This document shows positions 17,095-24,796 of a stretch of DNA of 64,000 nucleotides, piece by piece. Location of the stretch: NCBI GenBank assembly GCA_965205045.1, contig OZ242031.1, forward strand, positions 4,216,001-4,280,000, given 5' to 3'. Every line of letters begins with the position of its first letter. Position 1 is the stretch's first letter. Under the pieces are notes generated by a model, which was given only the letters and a program-made list of their open reading frames with translations, ran no database searches and was not told the DNA's origin. Origin of the DNA: UBA6522 sp965205045 (GTDB lineage Bacteria; Pseudomonadota; Gammaproteobacteria; Steroidobacterales; Rariloculaceae). The position numbers and the translations under genes are program-made.

Positions 17095-18693
17095 TCAGGT
17101 TCCGAATCCGGAACTGAGAGGCTCGTTCGATGGAACATCGAACTTCTCTTTTTGCTTCCCAAGATGCGATTCCAGATTGCGTCGAATTTCTCTATACCGG
17201 GGATCGTCGTATACGCTGCGCATTTCCATCGGGTCCTCGATCAGGTCGAACAATTCCCACTCGTCCGATATCAAGAAATGAATCAGCTTGAAACGTTTGT
17301 CGGCAACTCCCTCATGCGGCTCAACGAGGTGGCTACCAGGGTATTCGTAGTAGCGATAGTAGAGTACATCGCGCCATTGGTATTCGAGTTCGTTTTCCAG
17401 GATGGGGCGTAAGCTTAGTCCCTGCATATGGGGATCGGCATCGACGCGGGCGATATCCAACAGGGTCGGGGCAATGTCGAGGTTGGAGACGAGCTCGCTG
17501 GTGGAGGTTCCCGGTTCTATTCTTCCCGGCCATTGCATGAGCAATGGCGTTCGAAATGACTCTTCGTACATAAATCGCTTGTCGTACCAGCCGTGCTCGC
17601 CCAGATAGAAACCCTGATCGGACGAGTAAATAACGATCGTGTTGTCTTCCAGGCCGTTGGCAATGAGGTAGTTGAGAATCTCACCGACACTGTCGTCTAT
17701 GGAACGGATTGTGCGCAGGTAGTCTTTCAAATAGGCTTGATACTGCCAGCGAACGAGATCGGCACCCTCGAGAACAACATCTGCAATATCAGCGTTTCTT
17801 TTCTTGTACGCGGCATACCAGAGGCGTCGCTGCGCATCGCTCATATTGCCGTACATCCACTTCGGCCATGGTGTGTCGTTCTCGACTCCGTAGGCTTTCA
17901 GGTCTTCGCGCTGGGTTTCCTCACTGGGGTCATAGATTTTCAGATCCGCCCGAGGTCGGAAATCGTTGGCAATCGTCATCGCCTGATTGCTCGCCGCTGA
18001 TGCTCGATTTTCGTAGCGGTCAAAGAGATTGGCAGGCTCCGGGATCGTCTGGCCTTCGAGAAAGTACAAATGTCGCGGACCTGATACCCACGGTCTGTGC
18101 GGTGCCTTGTGCTGCATCATCAACAGAAAGGGTTTGTCCTTCCCGCGGACCGTCTCAAGCCAGCGAAGCGATTTTTCAGTCGTAATATCAGTGACATAGC
18201 CAGGTACGGTTTCGATACCCGCTTTCGTCTTGAATTCCGGGTTGTAGTACAACCCCTGGCCTGGCAAGACATCCCAGTGATCGAAGCCGGTCGGATCGGA
18301 ACCCAGGTGCCATTTGCCGATAATTGCCGTTTCATACCCATTCTCCCGAAGCATCTTGGGAAAGGTATTTTGGCTGCCATCGAATGTGGTGGCGTTGTCG
18401 CGAACGCCATTGAGGTGGCTGTACTTCCCAGTCAGCACGACAGCACGCGCCGGCGCGCATATTGAATTCGTTACAGTGGCCCGGTCAAAGCGAATACCGT
18501 TCCGCGCAATACGGTCAATGTTCGGCGTCGGAGCGACATCCTTCAGGCGGCCGCCATACGCACTGATGGATTGAAACGCATGATCGTCACTGTAAATAAA
18601 AATGATGTTGGGGCGAGCCTCGCTCGCAGCAGAAATACACGGGAGTAAGGCTGCAAGCGCGCCGAGCAACAAGCCTCGCTGTGGGATACTCAT
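17095..18693 (-). CDS. Exported sulfatase (family S1)
   Basis: A 532-residue sulfatase with a signal peptide (about residues 1-23, ending CISAASEA), metal motif IYSDDHAF and formylglycine site C-A-P-A-R (Cys79). The fourth position is Ala rather than the usual Ser/Thr; the essential Cys, Pro and Arg are kept. GKWHLGS, HKAPHRPW and SDQGFYLGEHGWYDKR complete the active site. It is a clear paralogue of the sulfatase at 20856. AAAGGAG lies six bases before the ATG at 18693. It probably removes sulfate from a glycan in the periplasm; the exact sugar position is not known. Confidence 0.93.
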   Translation of the reverse strand: MSIPQRGLLLGALAALLPCISAASEARPNIIFIYSDDHAFQSISAYGGRLKDVAPTPNIDRIARNGIRFDRATVTNSICAPARAVVLTGKYSHLNGVRDNATTFDGSQNTFPKMLRENGYETAIIGKWHLGSDPTGFDHWDVLPGQGLYYNPEFKTKAGIETVPGYVTDITTEKSLRWLETVRGKDKPFLLMMQHKAPHRPWVSGPRHLYFLEGQTIPEPANLFDRYENRASAASNQAMTIANDFRPRADLKIYDPSEETQREDLKAYGVENDTPWPKWMYGNMSDAQRRLWYAAYKKRNADIADVVLEGADLVRWQYQAYLKDYLRTIRSIDDSVGEILNYLIANGLEDNTIVIYSSDQGFYLGEHGWYDKRFMYEESFRTPLLMQWPGRIEPGTSTSELVSNLDIAPTLLDIARVDADPHMQGLSLRPILENELEYQWRDVLYYRYYEYPGSHLVEPHEGVADKRFKLIHFLISDEWELFDLIEDPMEMRSVYDDPRYREIRRNLESHLGKQKEKFDVPSNEPLSSGFGT

Positions 18694-18846
18694 TCTTGCT
18701 CCTTTGGATATCGGCCCACAGCCTCTAGCTCTTCGATATAAGCGTGTTGACTGCGATATTTGCCGCCAAGAGAATTCTAGAGTCATGATTGCACTGACAA
18801 AAGCGTCAAACTGTCATGACTTCATGTAAATATTGCTTCAATCTTT

Positions 18847-19038
18847 GGGACTTGTATCGTTGACTGCGCAGCTGAACAATAATGCCCGAAGGGGGCATCT
18901 GGCAGGTGCCCCACCCTGTGAATGGGGTGTCGCAAGAGTGTTTGGACCTTGGAAACCCGCAAAAAACACCCTGCCCGACGCTATCGATCAACCTGTATGC
19001 ATTATTCCGCGCGTTGCGCAGTCAACGATATAAGTCCC
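18847..19038. mobile_element. MITE-like element with 24-bp terminal inverted repeats
   Basis: The ends GGGACTTGTATCGTTGACTG (continuing CGCA, 18847-18870) and its inverse (19015-19038) match at 23 of 24 positions and bound about 190 bases without a gene. The interior also holds imperfect palindromes (for example around 18885-18915). No transposase is present and I see no clear target-site duplication. The right arm supplies the TGA of the LysR gene. It lies in the 328-base gap 18694-19021, which otherwise holds only the sulfatase promoter. Confidence 0.6.
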
Positions 19039-20005
19039 CTTTTTTTTGCACTACATTATGTCTATGGGGCAACTCATGGCCGGGAACTGATGCACTCGTT
19101 GCCGAACGCGACGCATGTAGCGTCTGCTCCGCCTCGCGCAGGATCCAGCTGCACAATTCCGTTACGATGGGGGCTGTCGGCCGGTTTTCCGGAATGGCGA
19201 TATAGTAGCCTTTGCTGGACTCGATCGCGCTGGTGCTGGCGAGAACGAGCTTGCCGCGTCCCAATTCCTCCTCTACGAACAGATCGGGTAGTAACGCTGC
19301 ACCGAGACCGGCAACGGCAGCTTCCGTCAGCATGGAAAACTGGTCCAGCAACCAGCCTCTGTAGGCGTTCCTGGTGGAAATTGACAATTGCGTACACCAG
19401 TCCACCCATGCAGTACGCCGCAGGGACAGATGCAGCAGGGGCGCGCCTGCCAGGTCCGCATCGGAACGGATGTTGTGCCTGCGAAGGAAGTCGGGGCTGC
19501 TGATGGCGATCATGCGCTCGTCGAACATATGGTGCATTCGCGTCCCGGCCCAGTCCGGCGTGCCGAAGTGTATGGCGATGTCGAACGGTTCAGCATCGAA
19601 GTTGAACGGATCGAATTTGGAAGTCAAACGAATTGAAGCCTGGGGATGTTCGTCATAGAACTTCGGCAGGCGCGGAATCAACCACCGCGAGCAGAAGGTC
19701 GGCAATGTCGCCATCTCAATAAGTTGCACCCCCTTGGCGCGCGCACTGACCCGGGTCGAAGCCGCTTCCAGGTTGGCCATGATGGGCTGGATCTCCTCCA
19801 GGTAAGCACGGCCTGCCTGGGTCAACACGATGCGCTGCCTGATCAGGTCGAACAGCCTTGCGCCAAGCAGGTCCTCCAAGCCCCGAACCTGCCGGCTGAC
19901 GGCGCTCTGCGCCAGGCAGAGTTCCTCTGCCGCACGCGTAAAGCTGCCAAGGCGCGCGGCCGCCTCGAAAGCGCGGAGAGACTTCAGAGTAGGCAGGATT
20001 TGCAT
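19022..20005 (-). CDS. LysR-family transcriptional regulator (GcvA-like)
   Basis: A 327-residue LysR regulator. The N-terminal helix-turn-helix (LKSLRAFEAAARLGSFTRAA, then AQSAVSRQVRGLE, about residues 5-60) is followed by the effector-binding domain (PRLPKFYDEHPQASIRL, FDIAIHFG, GLGAALLPD). The ATG at 20005 is the start expected from the family; the open frame further upstream overlaps the divergent gene. The last 30 or so residues (after ILREAEQ) do not look like the family, and the stop codon comes from the terminal repeat of the adjacent MITE-like element, so the original end may have been replaced. It may control the divergent gene at 20096. Confidence 0.9.
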   Translation of the reverse strand: MQILPTLKSLRAFEAAARLGSFTRAAEELCLAQSAVSRQVRGLEDLLGARLFDLIRQRIVLTQAGRAYLEEIQPIMANLEAASTRVSARAKGVQLIEMATLPTFCSRWLIPRLPKFYDEHPQASIRLTSKFDPFNFDAEPFDIAIHFGTPDWAGTRMHHMFDERMIAISSPDFLRRHNIRSDADLAGAPLLHLSLRRTAWVDWCTQLSISTRNAYRGWLLDQFSMLTEAAVAGLGAALLPDLFVEEELGRGKLVLASTSAIESSKGYYIAIPENRPTAPIVTELCSWILREAEQTLHASRSATSASVPGHELPHRHNVVQKKGDLYR

Positions 20006-20095
20006 GAAGTCATGAGGATTTAATGCTTTTAATTGTTGATTTATAGCTCTAATATCGGGTGGACTGCAAGTTGTACACACGCAACGGAACCGTTC

Positions 20096-20647
20096 ATGAG
20101 CAAGGTTTACGAAGAAATCAGCGACAGGTTGGCGGCATTCATTGAAGCACAGCACATCTTCTTCGTCGCGACGGCGCCGGAACGCCCGAATGGCTTGGTC
20201 AACGTTTCGCCGAAGGGGCATGACAGTTTCCGCATTCTCGGGCCGCGGCGGGTCGCCTATCTCGACATCACCGGCAGCGGGGTGGAAACCATCGCGCACG
20301 TCAAGGAAAATGGCCGCCTCACCGTCATGTTCTGCGCCTTTGACGGGCCCGCCAAGATCCTGCGGCTATACGGTAACGCTCGGGTCTGTGAGCGTGGCGA
20401 CGAGGGCTACGACGAGTTGCTGGCCAAGTTTCCCGAGTACCCTGGCATCCGCTCCATAATCGTCTCGGACCTGTTTCGCATCGCCGACTCCTGCGGCTGG
20501 TCGATTCCGTTTTACGACTACCGGGAAGAACGCCAGCAATTGTTGCGTTACGCTGCGTCCTTTGACGAGGAGCAACTGCTGCAAAAGCACCGCGACAATT
20601 GTTCACACAGCCTCGACGGCCTGGTGGGCGTAAAGCCCGACCTGTAG
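20096..20647 (+). CDS. Pyridoxamine 5'-phosphate oxidase-family protein
   Basis: A 183-residue protein of the split-barrel FMN-binding fold, with IFFVATAPERPNGLVNVSPKG, AYLDITGSGVETIAH, MFCAFDGPAKILRLYG and a C-terminal helical stretch. The family includes PNP oxidases and other flavin- or F420-dependent enzymes; this subgroup has no firmly assigned reaction. The ATG at 20096 is preceded by CGGAA. It is divergent from the LysR regulator across about 90 bases, suggesting local control. There is no evident role in glycan use. Confidence 0.85.
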   Translation: MSKVYEEISDRLAAFIEAQHIFFVATAPERPNGLVNVSPKGHDSFRILGPRRVAYLDITGSGVETIAHVKENGRLTVMFCAFDGPAKILRLYGNARVCERGDEGYDELLAKFPEYPGIRSIIVSDLFRIADSCGWSIPFYDYREERQQLLRYAASFDEEQLLQKHRDNCSHSLDGLVGVKPDL

Positions 20648-20677
20648 CGAGGCCGGCGCACCGCGTTCAATCGCCAA

Positions 20678-20830
20678 ATGTTGAAGTTGGCCAGGTCTCG
20701 ACGTTCGGTACTGCTGACGCTGTGCGCATTGCCGGCTTTCACGGCTACCGTGGCGGAACTGCTGGCGATCCGCGATGGCTACGTGGCCGAACTTCAGTCG
20801 GCCGGAAAGTTCGAACCGCCTGCCCGGTAG
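20678..20830 (+). pseudogene. Sulfatase mini-ORF: signal peptide joined to C-terminal tail
   Basis: A 50-codon open frame. It starts with a signal-peptide-like stretch (MLKLARSRRS then VLLTLCALPAFTA) and passes directly into VAELLAIRDGYVAELQSAG. That is nearly the same as the tail of the tandem sulfatase at 5694 (RLLAIRDAYVAELEAMG). All of the catalytic core is gone, while start and stop remain in frame. It is best read as a sulfatase gene with a deletion of more than 1 kb. Confidence 0.7.
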
Positions 20831-20855
20831 CGCGCCCGGAGCGGATCGCCGCAAC

Positions 20856-22397
20856 TCAGTTATCCCCGTACCGTGAACGCAGGGCCTGCAGGCGCTCCAG
20901 CATCCCGGCCTGTACGTCCCGGTAGTCCGGGTCGCCGTATACGCTTTGCATTTCGTCGGGGTCGCGCTGCAGGTCGAACAGCTCCCACTCGCCCAGATCG
21001 TAGTAGTGGATCAGCTTGTAGCGCGCCGAACGCACCCCGTAGTGGCGCGGCACGGCGTGTACCGCCGGCGGCCCCTCGTAGTAGTGGTAGTAGATGGCGT
21101 CGCGCCAGCCGGCTGGCTCCCCGCCGCGCAGGAACGGCGTGAAACTCTCGCCCTGCATGTCTTCGGGGACCGGCGCTCCGACGGCGTCCAGCAACGTCGG
21201 CGCGATGTCGATGTTCTGGATCAGCGCGCCGGTCTCGCTGCCCGGCGCCGTCACGCCGGGCCAGCGGACCAGCAACGGCGCATGCAGGGATTCCTCGTAC
21301 ATCCAGCGCTTGTCGTACCAGCCGTGCTCGCCGAGATAGAACCCCTGGTCGGATGTGTAGATGACGATGGTGTTCGCAGCCAGTCCCGACTCGTCCAGGT
21401 AGTCCAGCAGGCGGTCGATGTTCTCGTCCATGGCAGTCACCACGGCCAGGTAGTCCTGCATGTAGCGCTGGTAGATGTGGCGTACCCGGTCGTCTCCGCT
21501 GAGACTGCCCTCCACCAGCGGCCGATTGCGCTGTTCGAACGCGTCCCGATAGGCCTGCCGCTGTCCCGGCGTCAGCCGCGAGACCATGTACCGCCAGCCG
21601 GCTTGCCGGGGGATGTCGTCCGGGCGAACGGCCAGGTCGGCCTCGCCCGGCAGGAATTTAAGATCGCGGTCGTTGAAGTGGCGCGCCAGCGTCATTTCCT
21701 GTTGCGCCGCCCCCGACGCACGACCCTCGTAGGTATCGAACAGCGAATCGGGTTCCGGGAACACCGTATCGGCGTACAGGTTCAGGTGCCTCAGCGGAGG
21801 GAACCATTCGCGATGCGGCGCCTTGTGCTGGGACATGAGGAAAAACGGCTTGTCGCCGGCGCGCTGCCGCTCGATCCAGTCGATGGTCTTGCGCCCGATC
21901 ACGTCGGTGGCGTATCCGCCGAACACGGCTTCTCCACGCGCGCTGATGAAGGTCGGCTGGAAGTACTCGCCCTGGCCCCGCAGTATGTCCCAGTGGTCGA
22001 ATCCGGTCGGCTCCGAACCCAGATGCCACTTGCCGATGATCGCCGTCTCGTAGCCGTGCGCCTGCAGGTACTTGGGCAGCGTCGGCTGGGAACCGTCGAA
22101 CAGGCCGCCGTTCGTGAACTTGCCGTTCACATGGCTGAACTTGCCCGTCAGCAGCGCTGCCCGGCTCGGACCGCAGATCGAATTGGTCACCGTAGCATGG
22201 CGAAACAGCATGCCTTCGTGCGCGATCCGGTCGATGCCCGGCGTTTCGATGAGCGCGTCGCCGTAGGCGCTGACCGCCCGCAGTGCGTGATCGTCGCTGA
22301 AGATCAGGATGATGTTGGGGCGGTCGCCGGTCTGGGCCAGACCCGACCCCCCGAGCAGGGTGAGCGAGAGGAGCAAGAGCGAAGTCAATCGAATCAT
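20856..22397 (-). CDS. Exported sulfatase (family S1)
   Basis: A 513-residue sulfatase with a signal peptide (MIRLTSLLLLSLTLLGG, cleaved near Ala21), metal motif IFSDDHAL and formylglycine site C-G-P-S-R (Cys75). Conserved segments GKWHLGSEPTGFDHWDI, SQHKAPHREW and SDQGFYLGEHGWYDKRWMYE follow. The strong resemblance to the sulfatase at 17095 marks a paralogue. The ATG at 22397 begins two bases after the stop of the GH95 gene, so it is the third gene of a tight unit: sulfatase (24796), GH95, sulfatase. The upstream open frame is only high-GC shadow of GH95. Confidence 0.93.
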   Translation of the reverse strand: MIRLTSLLLLSLTLLGGSGLAQTGDRPNIILIFSDDHALRAVSAYGDALIETPGIDRIAHEGMLFRHATVTNSICGPSRAALLTGKFSHVNGKFTNGGLFDGSQPTLPKYLQAHGYETAIIGKWHLGSEPTGFDHWDILRGQGEYFQPTFISARGEAVFGGYATDVIGRKTIDWIERQRAGDKPFFLMSQHKAPHREWFPPLRHLNLYADTVFPEPDSLFDTYEGRASGAAQQEMTLARHFNDRDLKFLPGEADLAVRPDDIPRQAGWRYMVSRLTPGQRQAYRDAFEQRNRPLVEGSLSGDDRVRHIYQRYMQDYLAVVTAMDENIDRLLDYLDESGLAANTIVIYTSDQGFYLGEHGWYDKRWMYEESLHAPLLVRWPGVTAPGSETGALIQNIDIAPTLLDAVGAPVPEDMQGESFTPFLRGGEPAGWRDAIYYHYYEGPPAVHAVPRHYGVRSARYKLIHYYDLGEWELFDLQRDPDEMQSVYGDPDYRDVQAGMLERLQALRSRYGDN

Positions 22398-22399
22398 GA

Positions 22400-24796
22400 T
22401 CAGGGTCCCTTCAGTCCGAAGAAGTTGGCCTCGTCCCGGCCGTCCCCCGACACCGGCAGCATGGCCGGGGCCGCCCGGGGCGCGGCCAGCAGTAATGCTT
22501 CGCCGGCAGACAGGTCGCAGAGCGCTTCGTCCTCCGCGACGAATTCGAGTCGTTCGGCGTCCGCGGATGCAGCCGCGGCAAGCCTCGACAGACCTTCCGC
22601 CTTCACGCGGCACGGCGCGCCGGCCAGGCTGGCGACGTGCAGGCGCGCCAGTTCGCCCGCCCTGCGCTCGGCACTGACCAGGAAGGCGCCTTCGCCTCGC
22701 AGGCTCGCAAAGGCCACGTCCTCCCAGTGCTCGGGCACGGCGGGGAAGACCCGCAACTTGCCGCCCCAACTCTGCAGCAGCATGTCGTTGAGGCTGACCG
22801 AGCCGGTCAGCGAGACCTCCTGGGTCATGCCGCTGACCGAGTGGGCGTAGTAGTGGGTATTGCCCCGCGAGATGTCGGCGCCGCCATAGGTGTCGACGAA
22901 GGCGTCGAGGTAGGCATAGGCCTGCTCGCCGTCGCCCATGGCAGCGTACATTGACGCCGCGATCGTAAACGAGTAGCCCGCCACGGCCACTTCACTGTGG
23001 GACGCGCGGATGTCCTCGACGAAGCTCAGCCAGAAGTCCACCGATCTGCGGATCCTCTCCGGGCCTCCGGGTTGTTCGATGTGAACGTCGTAGAACGGGT
23101 AGATCATCATCAGGTGGGAGAAGTGCCGGTGCGCGTCCTCAAGCTTCACCCCGGTGCCGATGGTATAGCCTTCCTCCGGGTCGTAGGGGTAATCGACCAA
23201 CCGCGCGGCGATGTCCTGCCACTCCCGTATCTGTTCCCCGGTAACGCCGTCGGCCACCGGCGCGTGTTGCAACAACATCCCGACAGCCCACTTCAGGACG
23301 GTCAGATCGTAGTTCGCGTTCGGCGCGTACACGTATTCCGGCGAATACATCACCGGCAGGTGCAGCCGCCCGTCCGCGCCCTCCTGCATGACCTGCTGGT
23401 AGAGCCGCACGCCCCTGACCAGCAGCGGGTAGAGGGTCCCCGTCAGCAGTTCCTCATCCATCGTGTAGCGGTGAATCTGCCAAAGATTGTGGCACAGCCA
23501 GAGGAAGCTCCCGAAAGTGGCCCGGTGGAAAACCGCGGGGATGGGATTGTCGCGCTTGAACGCCTCCGGGATGTCGTCGTACAGCAGAATCGAACTTTCG
23601 CCGGGGCCCGGCGGGATGAAGTCGGGTGTGGTCCTCGAAACCAGTCCGTAGCCGCCTTCGTAGGGTCCGGCCATGGCGGCAAAGCGTCGTCGGTTTTCGT
23701 TCATGTGGCGAATCAACGGCTCGGCCAGTTCGGGCGCGTTTCCGGTACTCAGAAGCCAGTAGGCGATCTGGATGTTGAGGTTGTGCCAGACGGCCGGCCA
23801 GGGTGAGCGCGGGTCGAACCAGGTCGCCTGCAGGTCGATGAGGTTGCCGCCGGGGCGAGTGCCGCCGCGCAGCTTGTGGTACTGAATGTAGTAGAACGAT
23901 TCGAGCTTTTTGTCGGGGATGGAGACGAACCGGCGGCTCATGAACTCGTTCCAGACTTCCGTATGCCGGTCAAGCCGCGCTTCGGTTGTCTGAGCGCGCG
24001 CCGCCTCGAGCGTTGCCAGCGCCGTTTCGCGCGTGTCGATCCCCTGGTTGCGGTTGTAAGCCATGGTCGCGTTGCGGACGGTCCACCCGGCTTCGCCGGC
24101 TTCGTCCCAGGCAACGGTGATGTCGCCGGCAGGCTCACCCACCTCCGTGTAGGCCAGGCTGAAGAACCAGGCACCCCGCTCCCGTCCGGTGGTGGGCGGG
24201 GCCGTTTCGTACGGGCCCAGGTAGTAGGGACCCACGTTGCGCGCGCGGTTGGTGGGCTGCGGGTCGGAATCGCCTTCGAAACGCCACTCGGCGGCGGCGT
24301 CCCCCGAGTTTCGGGTCAGCACCGTGAGAACCTCGCGTTCAGCCTCGATGAACGCCTGAAGCTCGATTTCGCCCGTGCCAGTCCGCAGCGTACCCTCCAT
24401 CAGGCCGTCGAAAATCCGTACGCGGAACGGCCGTGCCGGCTCGAGGTCGATGGCGGCATCGGTCTCGAGCACGAAGCGCCCGATGGGTTTGCGGTGCGGA
24501 AAGACCTCTTCGGAAAGGCTGTAGACATCCGAACGGGTGACCAGGAAGACCAGCCGGTTCGGTTGCTCCACGTAGACGAGCGCTCCCATGACGCCGTTGC
24601 CGAGGATGAGACCGTCGTAGTATTCCGTGGGCAGTTGCGTATACACCATGTCGTGATCGGCGAGATACGCGCCCATGTCGATATGTCCGGCGGTATCGAG
24701 CGTGTTCACATCGCGGAAGTTCTGAGCGCCGGCCTCGGCCATGAAGACCGCAACGGCCAGACACACCAGCGGCAAGACCGATCGTTGCCGGAACAT
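22400..24796 (-). CDS. GH95-type alpha-L-fucosidase (or alpha-L-galactosidase), exported
   Basis: A 798-residue protein with a signal peptide (ending AEAGAQ). The GH95 N-terminal domain (YYDGLILGNGVMGALVYV) and the (alpha/alpha)6 catalytic domain can be recognised. Asn339 and Asn341 in WHNLNIQIAYW match the catalytic Asn pair of the family, and HRHFSHLMMIYPF (His556 onward) is the hallmark segment before the catalytic acid region. GH95 enzymes release terminal L-fucose (alpha-1,2) by inversion, and some act on alpha-L-galactose. The ATG overlaps the preceding sulfatase stop by one base (TAATG). Length fits the family. Joint expression with two sulfatases implies a sulfated fucosylated substrate. 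Confidence 0.85.
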   Translation of the reverse strand: MFRQRSVLPLVCLAVAVFMAEAGAQNFRDVNTLDTAGHIDMGAYLADHDMVYTQLPTEYYDGLILGNGVMGALVYVEQPNRLVFLVTRSDVYSLSEEVFPHRKPIGRFVLETDAAIDLEPARPFRVRIFDGLMEGTLRTGTGEIELQAFIEAEREVLTVLTRNSGDAAAEWRFEGDSDPQPTNRARNVGPYYLGPYETAPPTTGRERGAWFFSLAYTEVGEPAGDITVAWDEAGEAGWTVRNATMAYNRNQGIDTRETALATLEAARAQTTEARLDRHTEVWNEFMSRRFVSIPDKKLESFYYIQYHKLRGGTRPGGNLIDLQATWFDPRSPWPAVWHNLNIQIAYWLLSTGNAPELAEPLIRHMNENRRRFAAMAGPYEGGYGLVSRTTPDFIPPGPGESSILLYDDIPEAFKRDNPIPAVFHRATFGSFLWLCHNLWQIHRYTMDEELLTGTLYPLLVRGVRLYQQVMQEGADGRLHLPVMYSPEYVYAPNANYDLTVLKWAVGMLLQHAPVADGVTGEQIREWQDIAARLVDYPYDPEEGYTIGTGVKLEDAHRHFSHLMMIYPFYDVHIEQPGGPERIRRSVDFWLSFVEDIRASHSEVAVAGYSFTIAASMYAAMGDGEQAYAYLDAFVDTYGGADISRGNTHYYAHSVSGMTQEVSLTGSVSLNDMLLQSWGGKLRVFPAVPEHWEDVAFASLRGEGAFLVSAERRAGELARLHVASLAGAPCRVKAEGLSRLAAAASADAERLEFVAEDEALCDLSAGEALLLAAPRAAPAMLPVSGDGRDEANFFGLKGP

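Noticed and set aside
20946..22850. 634-codon plus-strand frame opposite the sulfatase and GH95 genes
   Set aside because: Shadow of real genes with clear active sites on the other strand.
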